Of a stretch of DNA of 38,956 nt, positions 22,797-33,190 are shown in pieces. Source of the DNA: an uncultured Clostridia bacterium (GTDB lineage Bacteria > Bacillota > Clostridia > Christensenellales > UBA1242); contig CANRCQ010000006.1 in assembly GCA_947629145.1 (NCBI GenBank), positions 1 to 38,956 on the forward strand, in the 5' to 3' direction. Position 1 is the stretch's first letter; the number at the start of each line of letters is the position of its first letter. The notes beneath the pieces were generated by a model. The model did no database searches and had not been told where the DNA came from. It was given only the letters and a program-made list of their open reading frames with translations. A program made the translations under genes and the position numbers.

Positions 22797-24071
22797 TTAT
22801 TCTTCATCTTCTTCACTTTGTTCGTCTTCAAGCCCCAAAACTTTAAGGCTTTCGCCAGTGTCAAGTTTTTCAACAGAGCGCAGTTTGCTTGCAAGAAGTC
22901 TTGTTCTTGTTCCAACAAGGCTGTCAAAATCCTTGCTTGTCTTTTCAAACTGACCGCGTATTCTTTCGACAATTCCGCTGAATTTATCAAATTCAGTGCG
23001 CACTGCTCCCAAAACTTTCCACACTTGTCCGCTTTTCTTTTGAATAGCAAGTGTTCTAAATCCCATTTGCAAACTGTTTAAAAGTGCGCTCATGGTTGTT
23101 GGACCTGCAATAGTCACACTGTATTTGCTTTGAAGTTGTTCGATAAGCCCAAGTTTTGCAATTTCAGCATAAAGCCCTTCAACCGGCAAAAACATAACTG
23201 CAAAATTGGTTGTTTTTGGTGGGCAAATATATTTTGTGTTGATGTCCTTTGCCATGCTGTTTATGGTGGATTTCAAAAGTTCTTTCTTCTGTTTAACAAC
23301 ATCCAAATCGTTCTTTTCATAGGCATTTTGCAGGTCGCTGTAAATGGTGTAAGGAAATTTGCTGTCCACAGGCATATACACAAATTCGCCGTCATTTTGC
23401 CCAGGAAGTTTAACTGCAAATTCAACTGGCTCTCTGCCTTCGCCTGTGACAAAATTTGTTTCATATTGGTCTTTTGTGAGAATTTGCTCAAAAATTGCGC
23501 CAAGTTGCACTTCGCCAAAAATTCCTGTGGTTTTCACATTTGAAAGCATTTTTGTAAGGCTTCCAACATCGGTTGCAATATTCTGCATTTCCCCCAAAGA
23601 TTTATAAACACTTTCAAGTTGTTCACTTAAAACTTTAAATGTCTGTTCAAAGCGTTCATTGATTGTTTTTGAAAGTTTTTCATCAACCGTTTCACGCATT
23701 TTGTCAAGTTGACGATTGTTGTCTTCTTGCATCATTTTAATGTGTCTTTCGTTTGAAAGACGGATGGCTTCAAGTTTTTCTTCCTGCAATTTGCTCAACT
23801 CCAAAATTCGCTTTTCCAAAGCAACATTGTTTGCGGACAAATTTTCTTGAAAGGTGCGAAGTCCAAGCAGCAGTGCTTCGTTGTTCGCCTTTTGGGTTTC
23901 TGTCAAACTTTTTGAAATAAAGTCAACATTTCCATTAAAACTTTTTAATATATCATCTTTGTCAGTTTGGGAAAGTTTTGTTGAACTTTTGCTTTTAATT
24001 GTCACAAAAATTCCAACAATCGCAAGCACAATCAAAACACCAAGTAAAACGCAAATAATTATTTCAAGCAT
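22797..24071 (-). CDS. rmuC: RmuC family protein
   Basis: N-terminal TM, coiled coil, then 'TTGIFGEVQLGAIFEQILTKDQYETNF', 'MPVDSKFPYTIYSDL', 'VMFLPVEGLYAEI', 'IAGPTTMSALLNSLQMGFRTLAI'. Confidence 0.92.
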   Translation of the reverse strand: MLEIIICVLLGVLIVLAIVGIFVTIKSKSSTKLSQTDKDDILKSFNGNVDFISKSLTETQKANNEALLLGLRTFQENLSANNVALEKRILELSKLQEEKLEAIRLSNERHIKMMQEDNNRQLDKMRETVDEKLSKTINERFEQTFKVLSEQLESVYKSLGEMQNIATDVGSLTKMLSNVKTTGIFGEVQLGAIFEQILTKDQYETNFVTGEGREPVEFAVKLPGQNDGEFVYMPVDSKFPYTIYSDLQNAYEKNDLDVVKQKKELLKSTINSMAKDINTKYICPPKTTNFAVMFLPVEGLYAEIAKLGLIEQLQSKYSVTIAGPTTMSALLNSLQMGFRTLAIQKKSGQVWKVLGAVRTEFDKFSGIVERIRGQFEKTSKDFDSLVGTRTRLLASKLRSVEKLDTGESLKVLGLEDEQSEEDEE

Positions 24072-24091
24072 AAAAAACTCCTTTTAATTAA

Positions 24092-24115
24092 AAAACTGTC
24101 AATCGACAGTTTTTA
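24092..24115. terminator. bidirectional-type hairpin terminator
   Basis: aaaaaCTGTCaatcGACAGttttt. Confidence 0.7.
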
Positions 24116-25589
24116 CTAAGTTGAAGATAGCAGAGCCATTTGTGAAAATTTGAATAACACTTCCGCCGCCACCAATTCTAATTTCACCCTTGTTTTTAAC
24201 ACTGTTTCCAACATTGGATGTTATTCTGTTTTCAGGCACTTTATCTTCTTCAGTTGGACTTGGTTTGTCGGCAGCATCGAAGTTGTAAACTTGTGCGGTG
24301 AAACTTGCTGTATTTGTCACAGCGATATTGACATTTCCTGCTGCTTTAATTTTTGCATTAGATGGAATTTGCCCCATGAAAGAGAGAGAAACTCCAGAAT
24401 TTGTGTTAATTTCAATTGTGGAATTGTAATCCTCTACAAACGTCAAGTTTGCGCCAACACCAGTTCCTGTAATGACAGTGTTGCCATGAACTTTTCCTAT
24501 TTCAAACCAACCGTTTGTGGTGCTTACATGAACCCCTTCTGTCACTTCTCCGATTTTTATTCTTGGATTAGAGTTGTCCTTAACAGCGGACAGTGAGAAA
24601 GAGCCATCAATTTTTGAAATTGTGATAATTGGAGAAAGAATATTGTCAAGAGAGTTGTTGTAAGAAAGGTCCCCTTTGATAGTTCCAAAAAGGTGGTTTC
24701 CTTCAATGCTGTAAACACTTATTGTTTTTGCCTCGATATAGCCGACATTGATAGTTCCCTTAAGGCAAGTGAGTTTTAAATCTTTTCCTGAATATTTGAT
24801 AATAGGCAGTTGAATTTGCCCTTTATCCGTCACATTTATGCTTAAACTTGAAGCACTTGCAAAATCAAAACCATTTGCGTTTTGTCCATTTGCACTAACT
24901 TGTTTTGTAGAAGTGATTTTCCCCTTAATCGTTTGAAATACAAAATCGCCAGTTGCAGAGGAAGTGTTGAATTTTTCAGTAACAGAAATTGAGCCACTTT
25001 CTGTGGCCGCTGTAACGGAGTGAATATTGATGTTTTGCGCCCTTTTTGTTATAACTCCGCCAAGTTCAATATCCCCAGATGTTGTTGTAAAATCAAAGTT
25101 TACATCCGAAAAATTCCAAGAAGACGTGTTGTCAGCGTGAACAACAATTTCGATATTTTTTGAAAAATACATAAATCCATTTGGCTCGCTGACTTTGATA
25201 TTAACCTTGCTTCTGTCGCCGCCATCATACTGAACTGTGTAAGAGAAGTTCACAGCGCCCTTTGAAACACGAAAGCCCTTTGCGCCGTTGCTGATGTAGA
25301 CGCCGTCTTTTGGCATTTTATCTTCGTTGTTTTTTTCAACAGTTATGTTTGCATAGCCACATTCAACTTTTATATTTTTAACAGAACTCCAATCAATCGC
25401 TTCGTTGGTGTCAGTGGTTTTCGCCAAAAGTTGATAAGAGCCGTTGCCAGTGAAATATTCCATCCAAAGAATACTCTTGCCTGGATTAAACATCATAATG
25501 ACCATTAAGACCAGAAAAATTGTCACTAAAAGCAAAACAAACAATCCAAAATAGAAGAAAAAACCTTTTTTTATCTGTCCTTCTGCCAT
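24099..25589 (-). CDS. membrane-anchored beta-helix-like surface protein (DUF4097-like)
   Basis: N-terminal TM 'GFFFYFGLFVLLLVTIFLVLMVIMMF' then beta-rich 'TTSGDIELGGV...TESGSISVTEKF...TTNGWFEIGKVHGNTVITG'. Confidence 0.6.
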   Translation of the reverse strand: MAEGQIKKGFFFYFGLFVLLLVTIFLVLMVIMMFNPGKSILWMEYFTGNGSYQLLAKTTDTNEAIDWSSVKNIKVECGYANITVEKNNEDKMPKDGVYISNGAKGFRVSKGAVNFSYTVQYDGGDRSKVNIKVSEPNGFMYFSKNIEIVVHADNTSSWNFSDVNFDFTTTSGDIELGGVITKRAQNINIHSVTAATESGSISVTEKFNTSSATGDFVFQTIKGKITSTKQVSANGQNANGFDFASASSLSINVTDKGQIQLPIIKYSGKDLKLTCLKGTINVGYIEAKTISVYSIEGNHLFGTIKGDLSYNNSLDNILSPIITISKIDGSFSLSAVKDNSNPRIKIGEVTEGVHVSTTNGWFEIGKVHGNTVITGTGVGANLTFVEDYNSTIEINTNSGVSLSFMGQIPSNAKIKAAGNVNIAVTNTASFTAQVYNFDAADKPSPTEEDKVPENRITSNVGNSVKNKGEIRIGGGGSVIQIFTNGSAIFNLVKTVD

Positions 25590-25643
25590 TTTTAACCCCC
25601 TTATAGGTTTATTGTAACATAAATAAAGTAATATGTCAAAGAT

Positions 25644-27461
25644 TTAGTCCAAAATTGCCTTAATGCGTCTAATTCCGCTTGAAGAACTTTCTTCTTTAAC
25701 AATTTTTAAATGATGAAGGTCTTTTGTGTTGACCGCGTGTGGGCCACCGCAAATTTCCTTTGAAACATCGCCGATTGTGTAAACCTTAACAACTTGACCA
25801 TATTTGCTTTCAAAAACACCAACAGCGCCACTTTGTTTAGCCTGTTCAACACTCATTTCTTCGCAGGAAACAGGAATTTCTTGTGCAATCTTTTCATTGA
25901 CAAATTTTTCAAGTGTTTCAATCTCTTCTGGTGTCATTTTGTGGTCGAGATTAAAGTCAATTCTAAGGCGCTCCGGAGTGATGTTGCTTCCCTTTTGCAT
26001 AACTTGATTTCCAAACATCTTTCTAAGCCCAGCCATGATAAGGTGTGTTGCCGTGTGAAGTTTTGCACTTTCATAACTGTTGTCAGCAAGTCCGCCCTTA
26101 AATGTCCCAGCAGACGCAGTTCTGCTTTTTTCTTGATGTTCTTCAAATGCCTTTTTAAAGCCTTCTTCATCCACATCATAGCCCCTTTCCTTGGCAAGTT
26201 CTTTTGTAAGTTCAAATGGAAAACCAAATGTGTCATAAAGCCTAAAACAAGCCTTCCCAGAGATTATGTTTTCAACAACTTCGCCCTTTAAAGCGGCAAA
26301 AGACTTGTGTTTTTCAATGCCAGAAATAACTTTTTCAAACTCTTTATGTCCTTCATCAAGTGCCTTTGAAAACTTTTCAACTTCCAAGTTAAACTCAGCC
26401 TTTATATATTCGCGATTGCGCTTAATGTCGCTGTAATCAGCCCCATGTCTGTCCACGAAAATATCTATAATGTTTGAAAAATATTTTGTGTCAAGGCCGA
26501 TGTTTCTTGCACAGTTTACAGCGCGCCTTATAAACCTTCTTAAAATATAGCCTTGTCCCACATTTGAAGGCTTAACTCCGCGATAATCTCCCAAAACAAA
26601 CACTGCCGAACGCACGTGGTCGGTTATCACTCTGTAAGAACGTTTCGCACTTTCACTTTCTGTGTATTTAACCTGTGCTTTTGTGCCGATAAAATCAATA
26701 ACTTGCTTCAAAACACCGGTGTCAAATATGCTTGAAACACCGTTTAAAACAGCAACAGTTCTCTCTAGTCCCATGCCGGTGTCAATGTTAGGGCGGTCGA
26801 GTTTCTTTGCTTTTTCGCCAGCATTTTCAACCTTGTATTGCATGAAAACATCATTCCAAATTTCAAGATATTTGCCGCAGTCACAAGCCGGCGAGCAATT
26901 TTCACTGCACTTTGGTTTTCCGGTGTCATAAAACATCTCTGTGTCAGGTCCACAAGGCCCAACTCCGCCACCAAGCGCCCACCAGTTGTGTTCTTTATTC
27001 AAATAGAAAACATTTTCAATTCCACATTCTTTCCATGCCTTGTATGCAACTTCATCGCGTGGTGCGGTTTCATCCCCAGCAAAAACTGTGGTTGCAAGCC
27101 TTTCTTTTGGAATGCCAAGATATTTTGGACTTGTCAAAAATTCAAAGGAAAGTTTAATCATCTCTTCCTTTGGGCAGTCCCCCAAATACCAGTTTCCAAG
27201 CATCTCAAAAAATGTAAGGTGGCTTGCATCACCAACTTCGTCAATGTCATTTGTGCGAATGCAACGTTGAACATCACAAATTCTGTTTCCAGCAGGATGT
27301 TTTTCGCCCAAAAGATAAGGCACAAGCGGATGCATTCCAGCCGTTGTGAACAAAACAGTTGGGTCATTTTCAGGGATGATAGAAAGTCCTTCAATTCGCT
27401 TGAAGCCGTGTTCTTCAAAAAATTTAAACCATAAATCAATAAGTTCTCTTTCAGTAGTCAT
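25644..27461 (-). CDS. alaS: alanyl-tRNA synthetase, short form lacking the C-terminal C-Ala domain
   Basis: 'ENDPTVLFTTAGMHPLVPYLLGEKHP', 'TFFEMLGNWYLGD', 'GMGLERTVAVL', editing motifs HTATH and EICGGPHAVNT; 605 aa. Confidence 0.92.
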   Translation of the reverse strand: MTTERELIDLWFKFFEEHGFKRIEGLSIIPENDPTVLFTTAGMHPLVPYLLGEKHPAGNRICDVQRCIRTNDIDEVGDASHLTFFEMLGNWYLGDCPKEEMIKLSFEFLTSPKYLGIPKERLATTVFAGDETAPRDEVAYKAWKECGIENVFYLNKEHNWWALGGGVGPCGPDTEMFYDTGKPKCSENCSPACDCGKYLEIWNDVFMQYKVENAGEKAKKLDRPNIDTGMGLERTVAVLNGVSSIFDTGVLKQVIDFIGTKAQVKYTESESAKRSYRVITDHVRSAVFVLGDYRGVKPSNVGQGYILRRFIRRAVNCARNIGLDTKYFSNIIDIFVDRHGADYSDIKRNREYIKAEFNLEVEKFSKALDEGHKEFEKVISGIEKHKSFAALKGEVVENIISGKACFRLYDTFGFPFELTKELAKERGYDVDEEGFKKAFEEHQEKSRTASAGTFKGGLADNSYESAKLHTATHLIMAGLRKMFGNQVMQKGSNITPERLRIDFNLDHKMTPEEIETLEKFVNEKIAQEIPVSCEEMSVEQAKQSGAVGVFESKYGQVVKVYTIGDVSKEICGGPHAVNTKDLHHLKIVKEESSSSGIRRIKAILD

Positions 27462-27520
27462 ATTTTACTCCTTTTGAGATTATATCAAAAACAAAAAAGA
27501 AAAACAAGTAAAACAAACAA

Positions 27521-27546
27521 AAAAACGGCTAATCTGCCGTTTTTTT
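27521..27546. terminator. terminator hairpin
   Basis: aaaaACGGCtaatctGCCGTttttttc. Confidence 0.7.
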
Positions 27547-28026
27547 CTCTTCATCTTCAAATTGAGTTATCATTTCAACAATGCGAGTGTGTTTTCTTTT
27601 GCGCTTTATCTTTTCCAAAAAAGTTTTATCCCTTTTCTTGGAATCAAATTTGTCGATAGAGTTTGACATAGATTTGACAATCGCCTTGCTGGCAGTTCTG
27701 TTGTCCACCTGTTTTGCAATGATGTCAGTTGTCTTGGATTTTTGAACGGCATACACACAAATTTTCACACCCTTTCGTTTTTCGCGTTTAAGATATATGT
27801 AAAACGCCACAAAAAATGCCAAAAACACAACTACGAATGCGGCATAATACAAATTAAATTCACTGAAAATAATAAACACAACAACAAGCGCAAAAAACAA
27901 CAAAAGTGAAAACCAAGCCCCACGCAAATCCTGTTTGGCTTCTTCCACCTTTGTTTTTCCTTCCAAAAACATGATATGATATTTGCCTTCAACATTTTCA
28001 ATGTTGTTTATGTTATACTTAGCCAC
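27529..28026 (-). CDS. hypothetical membrane protein
   Basis: Two hydrophobic segments (FSLLLFFALVVVFIIFSEF, YYAAFVVVFLAFFVAFYIYL), basic C-terminus. Confidence 0.6.
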   Translation of the reverse strand: MAKYNINNIENVEGKYHIMFLEGKTKVEEAKQDLRGAWFSLLLFFALVVVFIIFSEFNLYYAAFVVVFLAFFVAFYIYLKREKRKGVKICVYAVQKSKTTDIIAKQVDNRTASKAIVKSMSNSIDKFDSKKRDKTFLEKIKRKRKHTRIVEMITQFEDEEKKTAD

Positions 28027-28094
28027 AAATCCCCCAACACTTTTATAATAGCATTAAACCTTGTGTCTTGTCAAATAAAGTTAAAAAATTTTAA

Positions 28095-29282
28095 TTATTT
28101 TCTTAAAATGTCGCCCACTTTAAGCATAAACTTGCATGGAACGGTCACTTTCTCTTGCACAACCTTTGCACTTTCAACATCTTCGCCAGATGAATTTGTT
28201 ATTTTTTCAATCTTCAATTTTTTATTTAAAATCTTTGTGTCTGGGCTTAAAATTTCCAAAACATCCCCCACAGAAAACTTGTTTCTCATTTCAAGTTCCA
28301 CAGTTTTGCCGTCACAATCGCGGCTTACAATCGCAACAAATTCGCTGTCTTGAACAGGCATAGAATCTTCTGTAAACTGCTTCTTTTCGTCTTTGAAATA
28401 AAAGCCAGTTGTGTAGTGTCTGTGACTTGCTTTTAAAAGTTCGTTGCAAAGTTGTTTGCTTGGCTTCTTAGGCAAAATATCAAGCGCCTGTCTGTATGCA
28501 TTTACAACTGTTGCAACATAATATGCGCTTTTCATGCGCCCTTCAATCTTAATGCTGTCCACGCCGATTTTTTGAAGTTCTCCTAAAAATGGCAACATAT
28601 TAAGGTCTTTTGAGTTGAAGATATAACTTCCGTGTTCGTCTTCTTGCACTTCAAGTTCATCTTCACGAGAAACTTCTCTCACCATGTATTTCCAGCGGCA
28701 AGCCTGAACACATTCGCCATGATTGGAGTCGCGCCCAGTAAGATAGTTTGAAAGCAAACATCTTCCAGAATACGCCATGCACATTGCCCCATGCACAAAC
28801 ACTTCAATCTCCACTTTTTTAGGCACATTTTTACGGATTTGGGCAATCTGTTCAAGAGTGAGTTCCCTTGCCAAAATTAGCCTTTTTGCGCCAAGTTCCG
28901 CCATTAAATTTGCCGAATAAGAGTTTATTATATTTGCCTGTGTGGAAACATGAACGGCAATATTTGGCGCGTGCACACGAACAAATTGCAACACACCAAT
29001 GTCCGCTACAATCACCGCATCCACCTTTATATCTTGCAAAAATTTGAGATATTCTTTAAGCCCAACAAAATCTTCATCACGCGCAATAATGTTTATTGTC
29101 ACATAAACTTTTTTGCCCTTTTCATGCGCAATCTTAACCGCTTTTTCCATCTCTTCGTTTGAGAAATTTCCTGCATAAGCCCTAAGCCCAAATTTTCCGC
29201 CGGCAAGATACACCGCATCCGCCCCAAAGTGCAATGCAGTTTCAAACTTTTCAAAATTTCCAGCAGGTGCTAAAAGTTCCAT
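28095..29282 (-). CDS. peptidase U32 family protein (TrhP/YrrO-like tRNA hydroxylation type)
   Basis: MELLAPAGNFEKFETALHFGADAVYLAG...VFVHGAMCMAYSGRCLLSNYLTGRDSNHGECVQACRWKY. Confidence 0.9.
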   Translation of the reverse strand: MELLAPAGNFEKFETALHFGADAVYLAGGKFGLRAYAGNFSNEEMEKAVKIAHEKGKKVYVTINIIARDEDFVGLKEYLKFLQDIKVDAVIVADIGVLQFVRVHAPNIAVHVSTQANIINSYSANLMAELGAKRLILARELTLEQIAQIRKNVPKKVEIEVFVHGAMCMAYSGRCLLSNYLTGRDSNHGECVQACRWKYMVREVSREDELEVQEDEHGSYIFNSKDLNMLPFLGELQKIGVDSIKIEGRMKSAYYVATVVNAYRQALDILPKKPSKQLCNELLKASHRHYTTGFYFKDEKKQFTEDSMPVQDSEFVAIVSRDCDGKTVELEMRNKFSVGDVLEILSPDTKILNKKLKIEKITNSSGEDVESAKVVQEKVTVPCKFMLKVGDILRK

Positions 29283-29294
29283 ACAATCCCCCTT

Positions 29295-30029
29295 TTAAGA
29301 AATGTTATTTTCTTGTAAATTCTTTTCTTTCTTTTGAAGTCTTTTAAGTTTAATCCAGTTCACAAGCCCATATGAATTTAAGAACAAATATTCAAAATAC
29401 ATGACTGTTGTCATAAGATAAGACATATCGCCTTGTAACACAATGCTAAGCCACAGCGTGATGCTTATACAATTCGACACAATGTAAAACAAAAATGTGT
29501 ATTCGCATCTTCTAAGCCCCAAATATCCTGCCATTATTCCAAGGGCAAGATTGATTATTGAAACAGTAAGATTTGCGTTTCCAAAGTAGCCTAACAAAAA
29601 ATACATTCCAACAGATATGCCTGCAATCACGATTGAAGAAACAATCCATTCAACCCAAGAAAGTGGCTTGTTGACTTTGACAACAGCCGTTTCTTTGGCG
29701 CTGTTTTTAATCCAAGTTATCACTTCAACAACAAGTGATGGAAGTGTTATTCCAAGGCACACGATAATCTCGCCATAATATCTGTTTTGCCAACTCATAA
29801 GACAATAGAACGCAATTTGCACAATTTCAAGAATAGGCCCCAAAAAATTACCCTTTGCAATAAGGCAGATGCTTGTAATCCCCAAGAAAGCATTTATAAA
29901 AAGAATGTAGTTTGCCCTGTAAATTCCGCCAATGATAAAGATAACGGCAACAAACACTGTATAGGTCAGCCATTCCCACCATTTAATGCATTTAAAACTG
30001 TTGAAAAGTGAATTAAATATTTTTTTCAT
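29295..30029 (-). CDS. PnuC-like nicotinamide riboside/mononucleotide transporter
   Basis: Multi-TM protein with 'ILEIVQIAFYCLMSWQNRYYGEIIV' and 'YLGLRRCEYTFLFYIVSNCISITLW'. Confidence 0.75.
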   Translation of the reverse strand: MKKIFNSLFNSFKCIKWWEWLTYTVFVAVIFIIGGIYRANYILFINAFLGITSICLIAKGNFLGPILEIVQIAFYCLMSWQNRYYGEIIVCLGITLPSLVVEVITWIKNSAKETAVVKVNKPLSWVEWIVSSIVIAGISVGMYFLLGYFGNANLTVSIINLALGIMAGYLGLRRCEYTFLFYIVSNCISITLWLSIVLQGDMSYLMTTVMYFEYLFLNSYGLVNWIKLKRLQKKEKNLQENNIS

Positions 30030-30030
30030 A

Positions 30031-31083
30031 TCAAATACTTACTGTGGCACTTGCCGTAAGTGACAAATCCGCAAGCCCAATCCCTGCCTTCATATAATAA
30101 TATGCAATCGCGCCAATCATAGCCGCGTTGTCCGTGCAATATTTAAGGTCTGGAAGATATAATTTCACACCATTATTTTTGCAAGCAATTTCAAGTTTTT
30201 CCCTAAGTCTGCTGTTAGCGCCAACCCCACCTGCAACCACAAGTTTAGGAAAGTTTTTGCACGCAGTCATTGTCTTTGAAACAAGCTCATCAGTGGCAAG
30301 TTCTTGAAAACTGCACGCAACATCCGCCTTTGAAAAATCAGCGCCCTTTTGTTCGCAGTTATGGACATAATTTACAACCGCCGTTTTAAGCCCACTGAAA
30401 GAAAAATTAAGTGTGTCTTTAAGCGGAGTTTTATAGTTGAATTTAACAGTGTTTTTGCCTTCCTTTGCAAGTCTGTCTATGTTTGGTCCACCTGGATATG
30501 AAAGCCCCAAAACGCGCGCCACCTTATCAAAACATTCCCCTACACTGTCATCCACAGTTGTCCCCAAAAGGTTGAAGTCGCAATAATCCTTCACTTCAAC
30601 AATGGCTGTGTGACCGCCACTGACCATAAGGCACAAAAATGGCGGAGTGAGTTCTGCGTGAGATATGTAGTTTGCCCCAATATGCCCATGAACGTGACTG
30701 ACGGCAATAAGTGGAACTTTAAGCGCATATGCAAGTGTCTTTGCAAAGTTCACACCAACTAAAAGCGCCCCAATAAGCCCAGCCCCATAAGTGACGGCAA
30801 CGGCATCTATATCGTCAAGTGTTTTGTTTGCTTTCAAAAGCGCTTCGTCCAAAACACCAGTTATGTTTTTTATATGATTTCTTGATGCAATCTCTGGCAC
30901 TACTCCGCCATATAATTTATGAATATCAATTTGGGAAGAAACAATATTTGAAAGCACCCTTCTTCCGTTTTCCACAAGCGCAATTGAAGTTTCGTCACAA
31001 GAAGACTCAACAGAAAGAATAAGCACATTTTCTTTGTGTTTTAACTGTTCATATTTTTTTTGTGCGTCTTCAAAATAACTCAT
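30031..31083 (-). CDS. tsaD: tRNA N6-adenosine threonylcarbamoyltransferase
   Basis: ILSVESSCDETSIALVENGRRVLSNIVSSQ...GGVVPEIASRNH...VSHVHGHI...MVSGGHTAIV. Confidence 0.96.
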   Translation of the reverse strand: MSYFEDAQKKYEQLKHKENVLILSVESSCDETSIALVENGRRVLSNIVSSQIDIHKLYGGVVPEIASRNHIKNITGVLDEALLKANKTLDDIDAVAVTYGAGLIGALLVGVNFAKTLAYALKVPLIAVSHVHGHIGANYISHAELTPPFLCLMVSGGHTAIVEVKDYCDFNLLGTTVDDSVGECFDKVARVLGLSYPGGPNIDRLAKEGKNTVKFNYKTPLKDTLNFSFSGLKTAVVNYVHNCEQKGADFSKADVACSFQELATDELVSKTMTACKNFPKLVVAGGVGANSRLREKLEIACKNNGVKLYLPDLKYCTDNAAMIGAIAYYYMKAGIGLADLSLTASATVSI

Positions 31084-32187
31084 CCCTTTACACTTGTCCT
31101 TTTAAGATATTCGTTTATAAAGTCTTGAATATTCCCATTCATAACCGCTTGAATATCACTTGTTTCAAAGTTGGTTCTGTGGTCCTTAACCATTGTATAA
31201 GGGCAGAAAACATAAGAACGAATTTGACTTCCCCACTCAATCTTTTTCACATCACCGCGGATGGATGCCAACTTTTCAAGTTCTTCAAGTTCTTGTTTTT
31301 CAACAAGTTTTGAATAAAGCATTTTCATTGCAGTTTCACGATTTTGAACCTGTGACCTTTCAGTCTGGCACGCAACAATAATTCCAGATGGAATATGCGT
31401 GATTCTAATGGCAGACTCTGTTTTATTGACGTGCTGTCCGCCTGCCCCAGAACTTCGATAGGTGTCAATTTTCAAATCTTCTGGGCGAATAACAATATCT
31501 GGCGCTTCTTCAATTTCAGGCATAACTTCCAAACTTGCAAAACTTGTGTGACGCCTTGCGTTAGCATCAAACGGAGAAATTCTCACAAGCCTGTGAACAC
31601 CCTTTTCCGCCTTTAAATAACCATATGCATATTCCCCAGAAACAAGAAAAGAAATCGACTTTATGCCTGCTTCTTCGCCATCAAGCACATCCAAAACTTT
31701 CACCTTAAATCCACTCATTTGAGCATACATACAATACATTCGATAAAGCATATCTGTCCAGTCCTGTGCTTCCGTTCCGCCAGCCCCTGCGTGCAAGGTC
31801 AAAATCGCATTGTAGTTGTCATATTTCCCAGACAAAAGTGTTTCAAGTTTGGCGCTTTCAATGTCCTTTTCAAGTTTTGAAAGAGTGGATGTAAGTTCGT
31901 CAAAAATCTGCGTGTCATCAACTTCTTCCAAAAGTTCAATTGAAGCCTGCGCATTGTCAATAAGTTTTTTCAAACTTTCAACTTTTTCAATCTTGTATTC
32001 ACAAAGTTTAACTTCCCTTCCAACCTTAGAAACATTCTTTGCATCCGCAAAAAAGTTTGGTTGCAACTGTTTTTCCTTTAAAGTATCAAGTTTTTCTTTT
32101 TGGCCGTCCGGGTCAAAGACACTCCTTGATAAACACAAAATCTTGTTTAATTTTTTCTAATTTTTCTTTTTGAATATCTAAAATCAT
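31080..32187 (-). CDS. prfB: peptide chain release factor 2, expressed by programmed +1 frameshift
   Basis: Zero-frame MILDIQKEKLEKIKQDFVFIKECL then TGA (32113-32115), shift to DPDGQKEKLDTL...; GGQHVNKTESAIRITH motif. The ORF track shows only the second frame. Confidence 0.95.
32112..32127 (-). promoter_or_regulatory. prfB programmed frameshift signal
   Basis: Minus strand AAGGAG TGT CTT TGA C: internal SD-like element 3 nt before CUU UGA C. Confidence 0.93.
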
Positions 32188-32245
32188 AACAATCCCCTAA
32201 AATCCATTAAATTTTAACATATATAAAAACTTTTGTCTAGTAAGT

Positions 32246-33190
32246 TCAGTAATTTTTCATAAGTCCATAGGTTATGTCCCATTCGCCAACAGATGAATAA
32301 TCGCTCAAAGTCAAGTTGTCAACAACAAGAGTCATGTTTACAAGTTCGGCTGATGTAAGCGCAAATGCGCCATCGTCTGTTTCGCTTGCAACAACAAGCA
32401 TTTTGTCTTCATTTTCAACAAAGAAAATCTTTTCGCCCTTTGAATTTAAAAGATAGCCTTCTTCATCAAAGTTGCTTGCAAAAAGTTCGTTTTCAGCAAA
32501 AAACAGCAAATTCATTTTGTTTTTTAATGCAAAATCAATGTTTTTCACAATCATTTTCATATTTTGTGCCGTTTCAAGTGTCATTTGTGTGTATTCTTTT
32601 AAAGTCACATTTTCGGTGTAAGTTGAAAGTGTTATGCTTTTAAACTTTCCTAAAATTTGAGAAAGGTCAAAGTTCTGCGATAACATGGCACTGTAAAAGT
32701 TCAACATTCCGCGTTGTTTAATGTCCAAAAAATCACCAATTTTAATTTCTTCATCATTCACTTCAAGCCCAACAAGGTCAATCACATTTTCAGTGTTGTT
32801 GGAGTTTTTCAAAACGCGAAATTCGTGGTCTAAAATATATGCTTGTCCGCCAATTTCGGCGCGGAAAAGTTCTTCGCGTTCTGTAACATGAACAACATAT
32901 CTGTTTGGAAAAACTGTTTCAATATTCAAAACTTTAAGATATGCAAACTTTTCATCATCCTGTTTTTCAAGATTTCTAATATATTTCTTTTTGCCGTCAA
33001 AGAAAACGCAACTTCCATATTTAAAATCGCCAGCCTTCACAATTTCATTTTCACTTAGTGTCAAATTTTTGATTGTTGAGTGAAACTGCACAGTCACTGA
33101 CGAAAGGGCAAAGAGTGTCCAAAAAAGTATCAACACAACTGATACACAAGCCAAAAGCACCGACAAAGTGATAATCCATTTTTTACTCAA
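32246..33190 (-). CDS. ftsQ: FtsQ/DivIB-like cell division protein
   Basis: Single N-terminal TM plus POTRA-like region 'VLNIETVFPNRYVVHVTEREELFRAEIGGQAYILDHEFRVL'. Probable TTG start at 33190 after AAAAGGAC, overlapping the murA stop; the ORF track start 33271 is probably too long. Confidence 0.75.
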   Translation of the reverse strand: MSKKWIITLSVLLACVSVVLILFWTLFALSSVTVQFHSTIKNLTLSENEIVKAGDFKYGSCVFFDGKKKYIRNLEKQDDEKFAYLKVLNIETVFPNRYVVHVTEREELFRAEIGGQAYILDHEFRVLKNSNNTENVIDLVGLEVNDEEIKIGDFLDIKQRGMLNFYSAMLSQNFDLSQILGKFKSITLSTYTENVTLKEYTQMTLETAQNMKMIVKNIDFALKNKMNLLFFAENELFASNFDEEGYLLNSKGEKIFFVENEDKMLVVASETDDGAFALTSAELVNMTLVVDNLTLSDYSSVGEWDITYGLMKNY

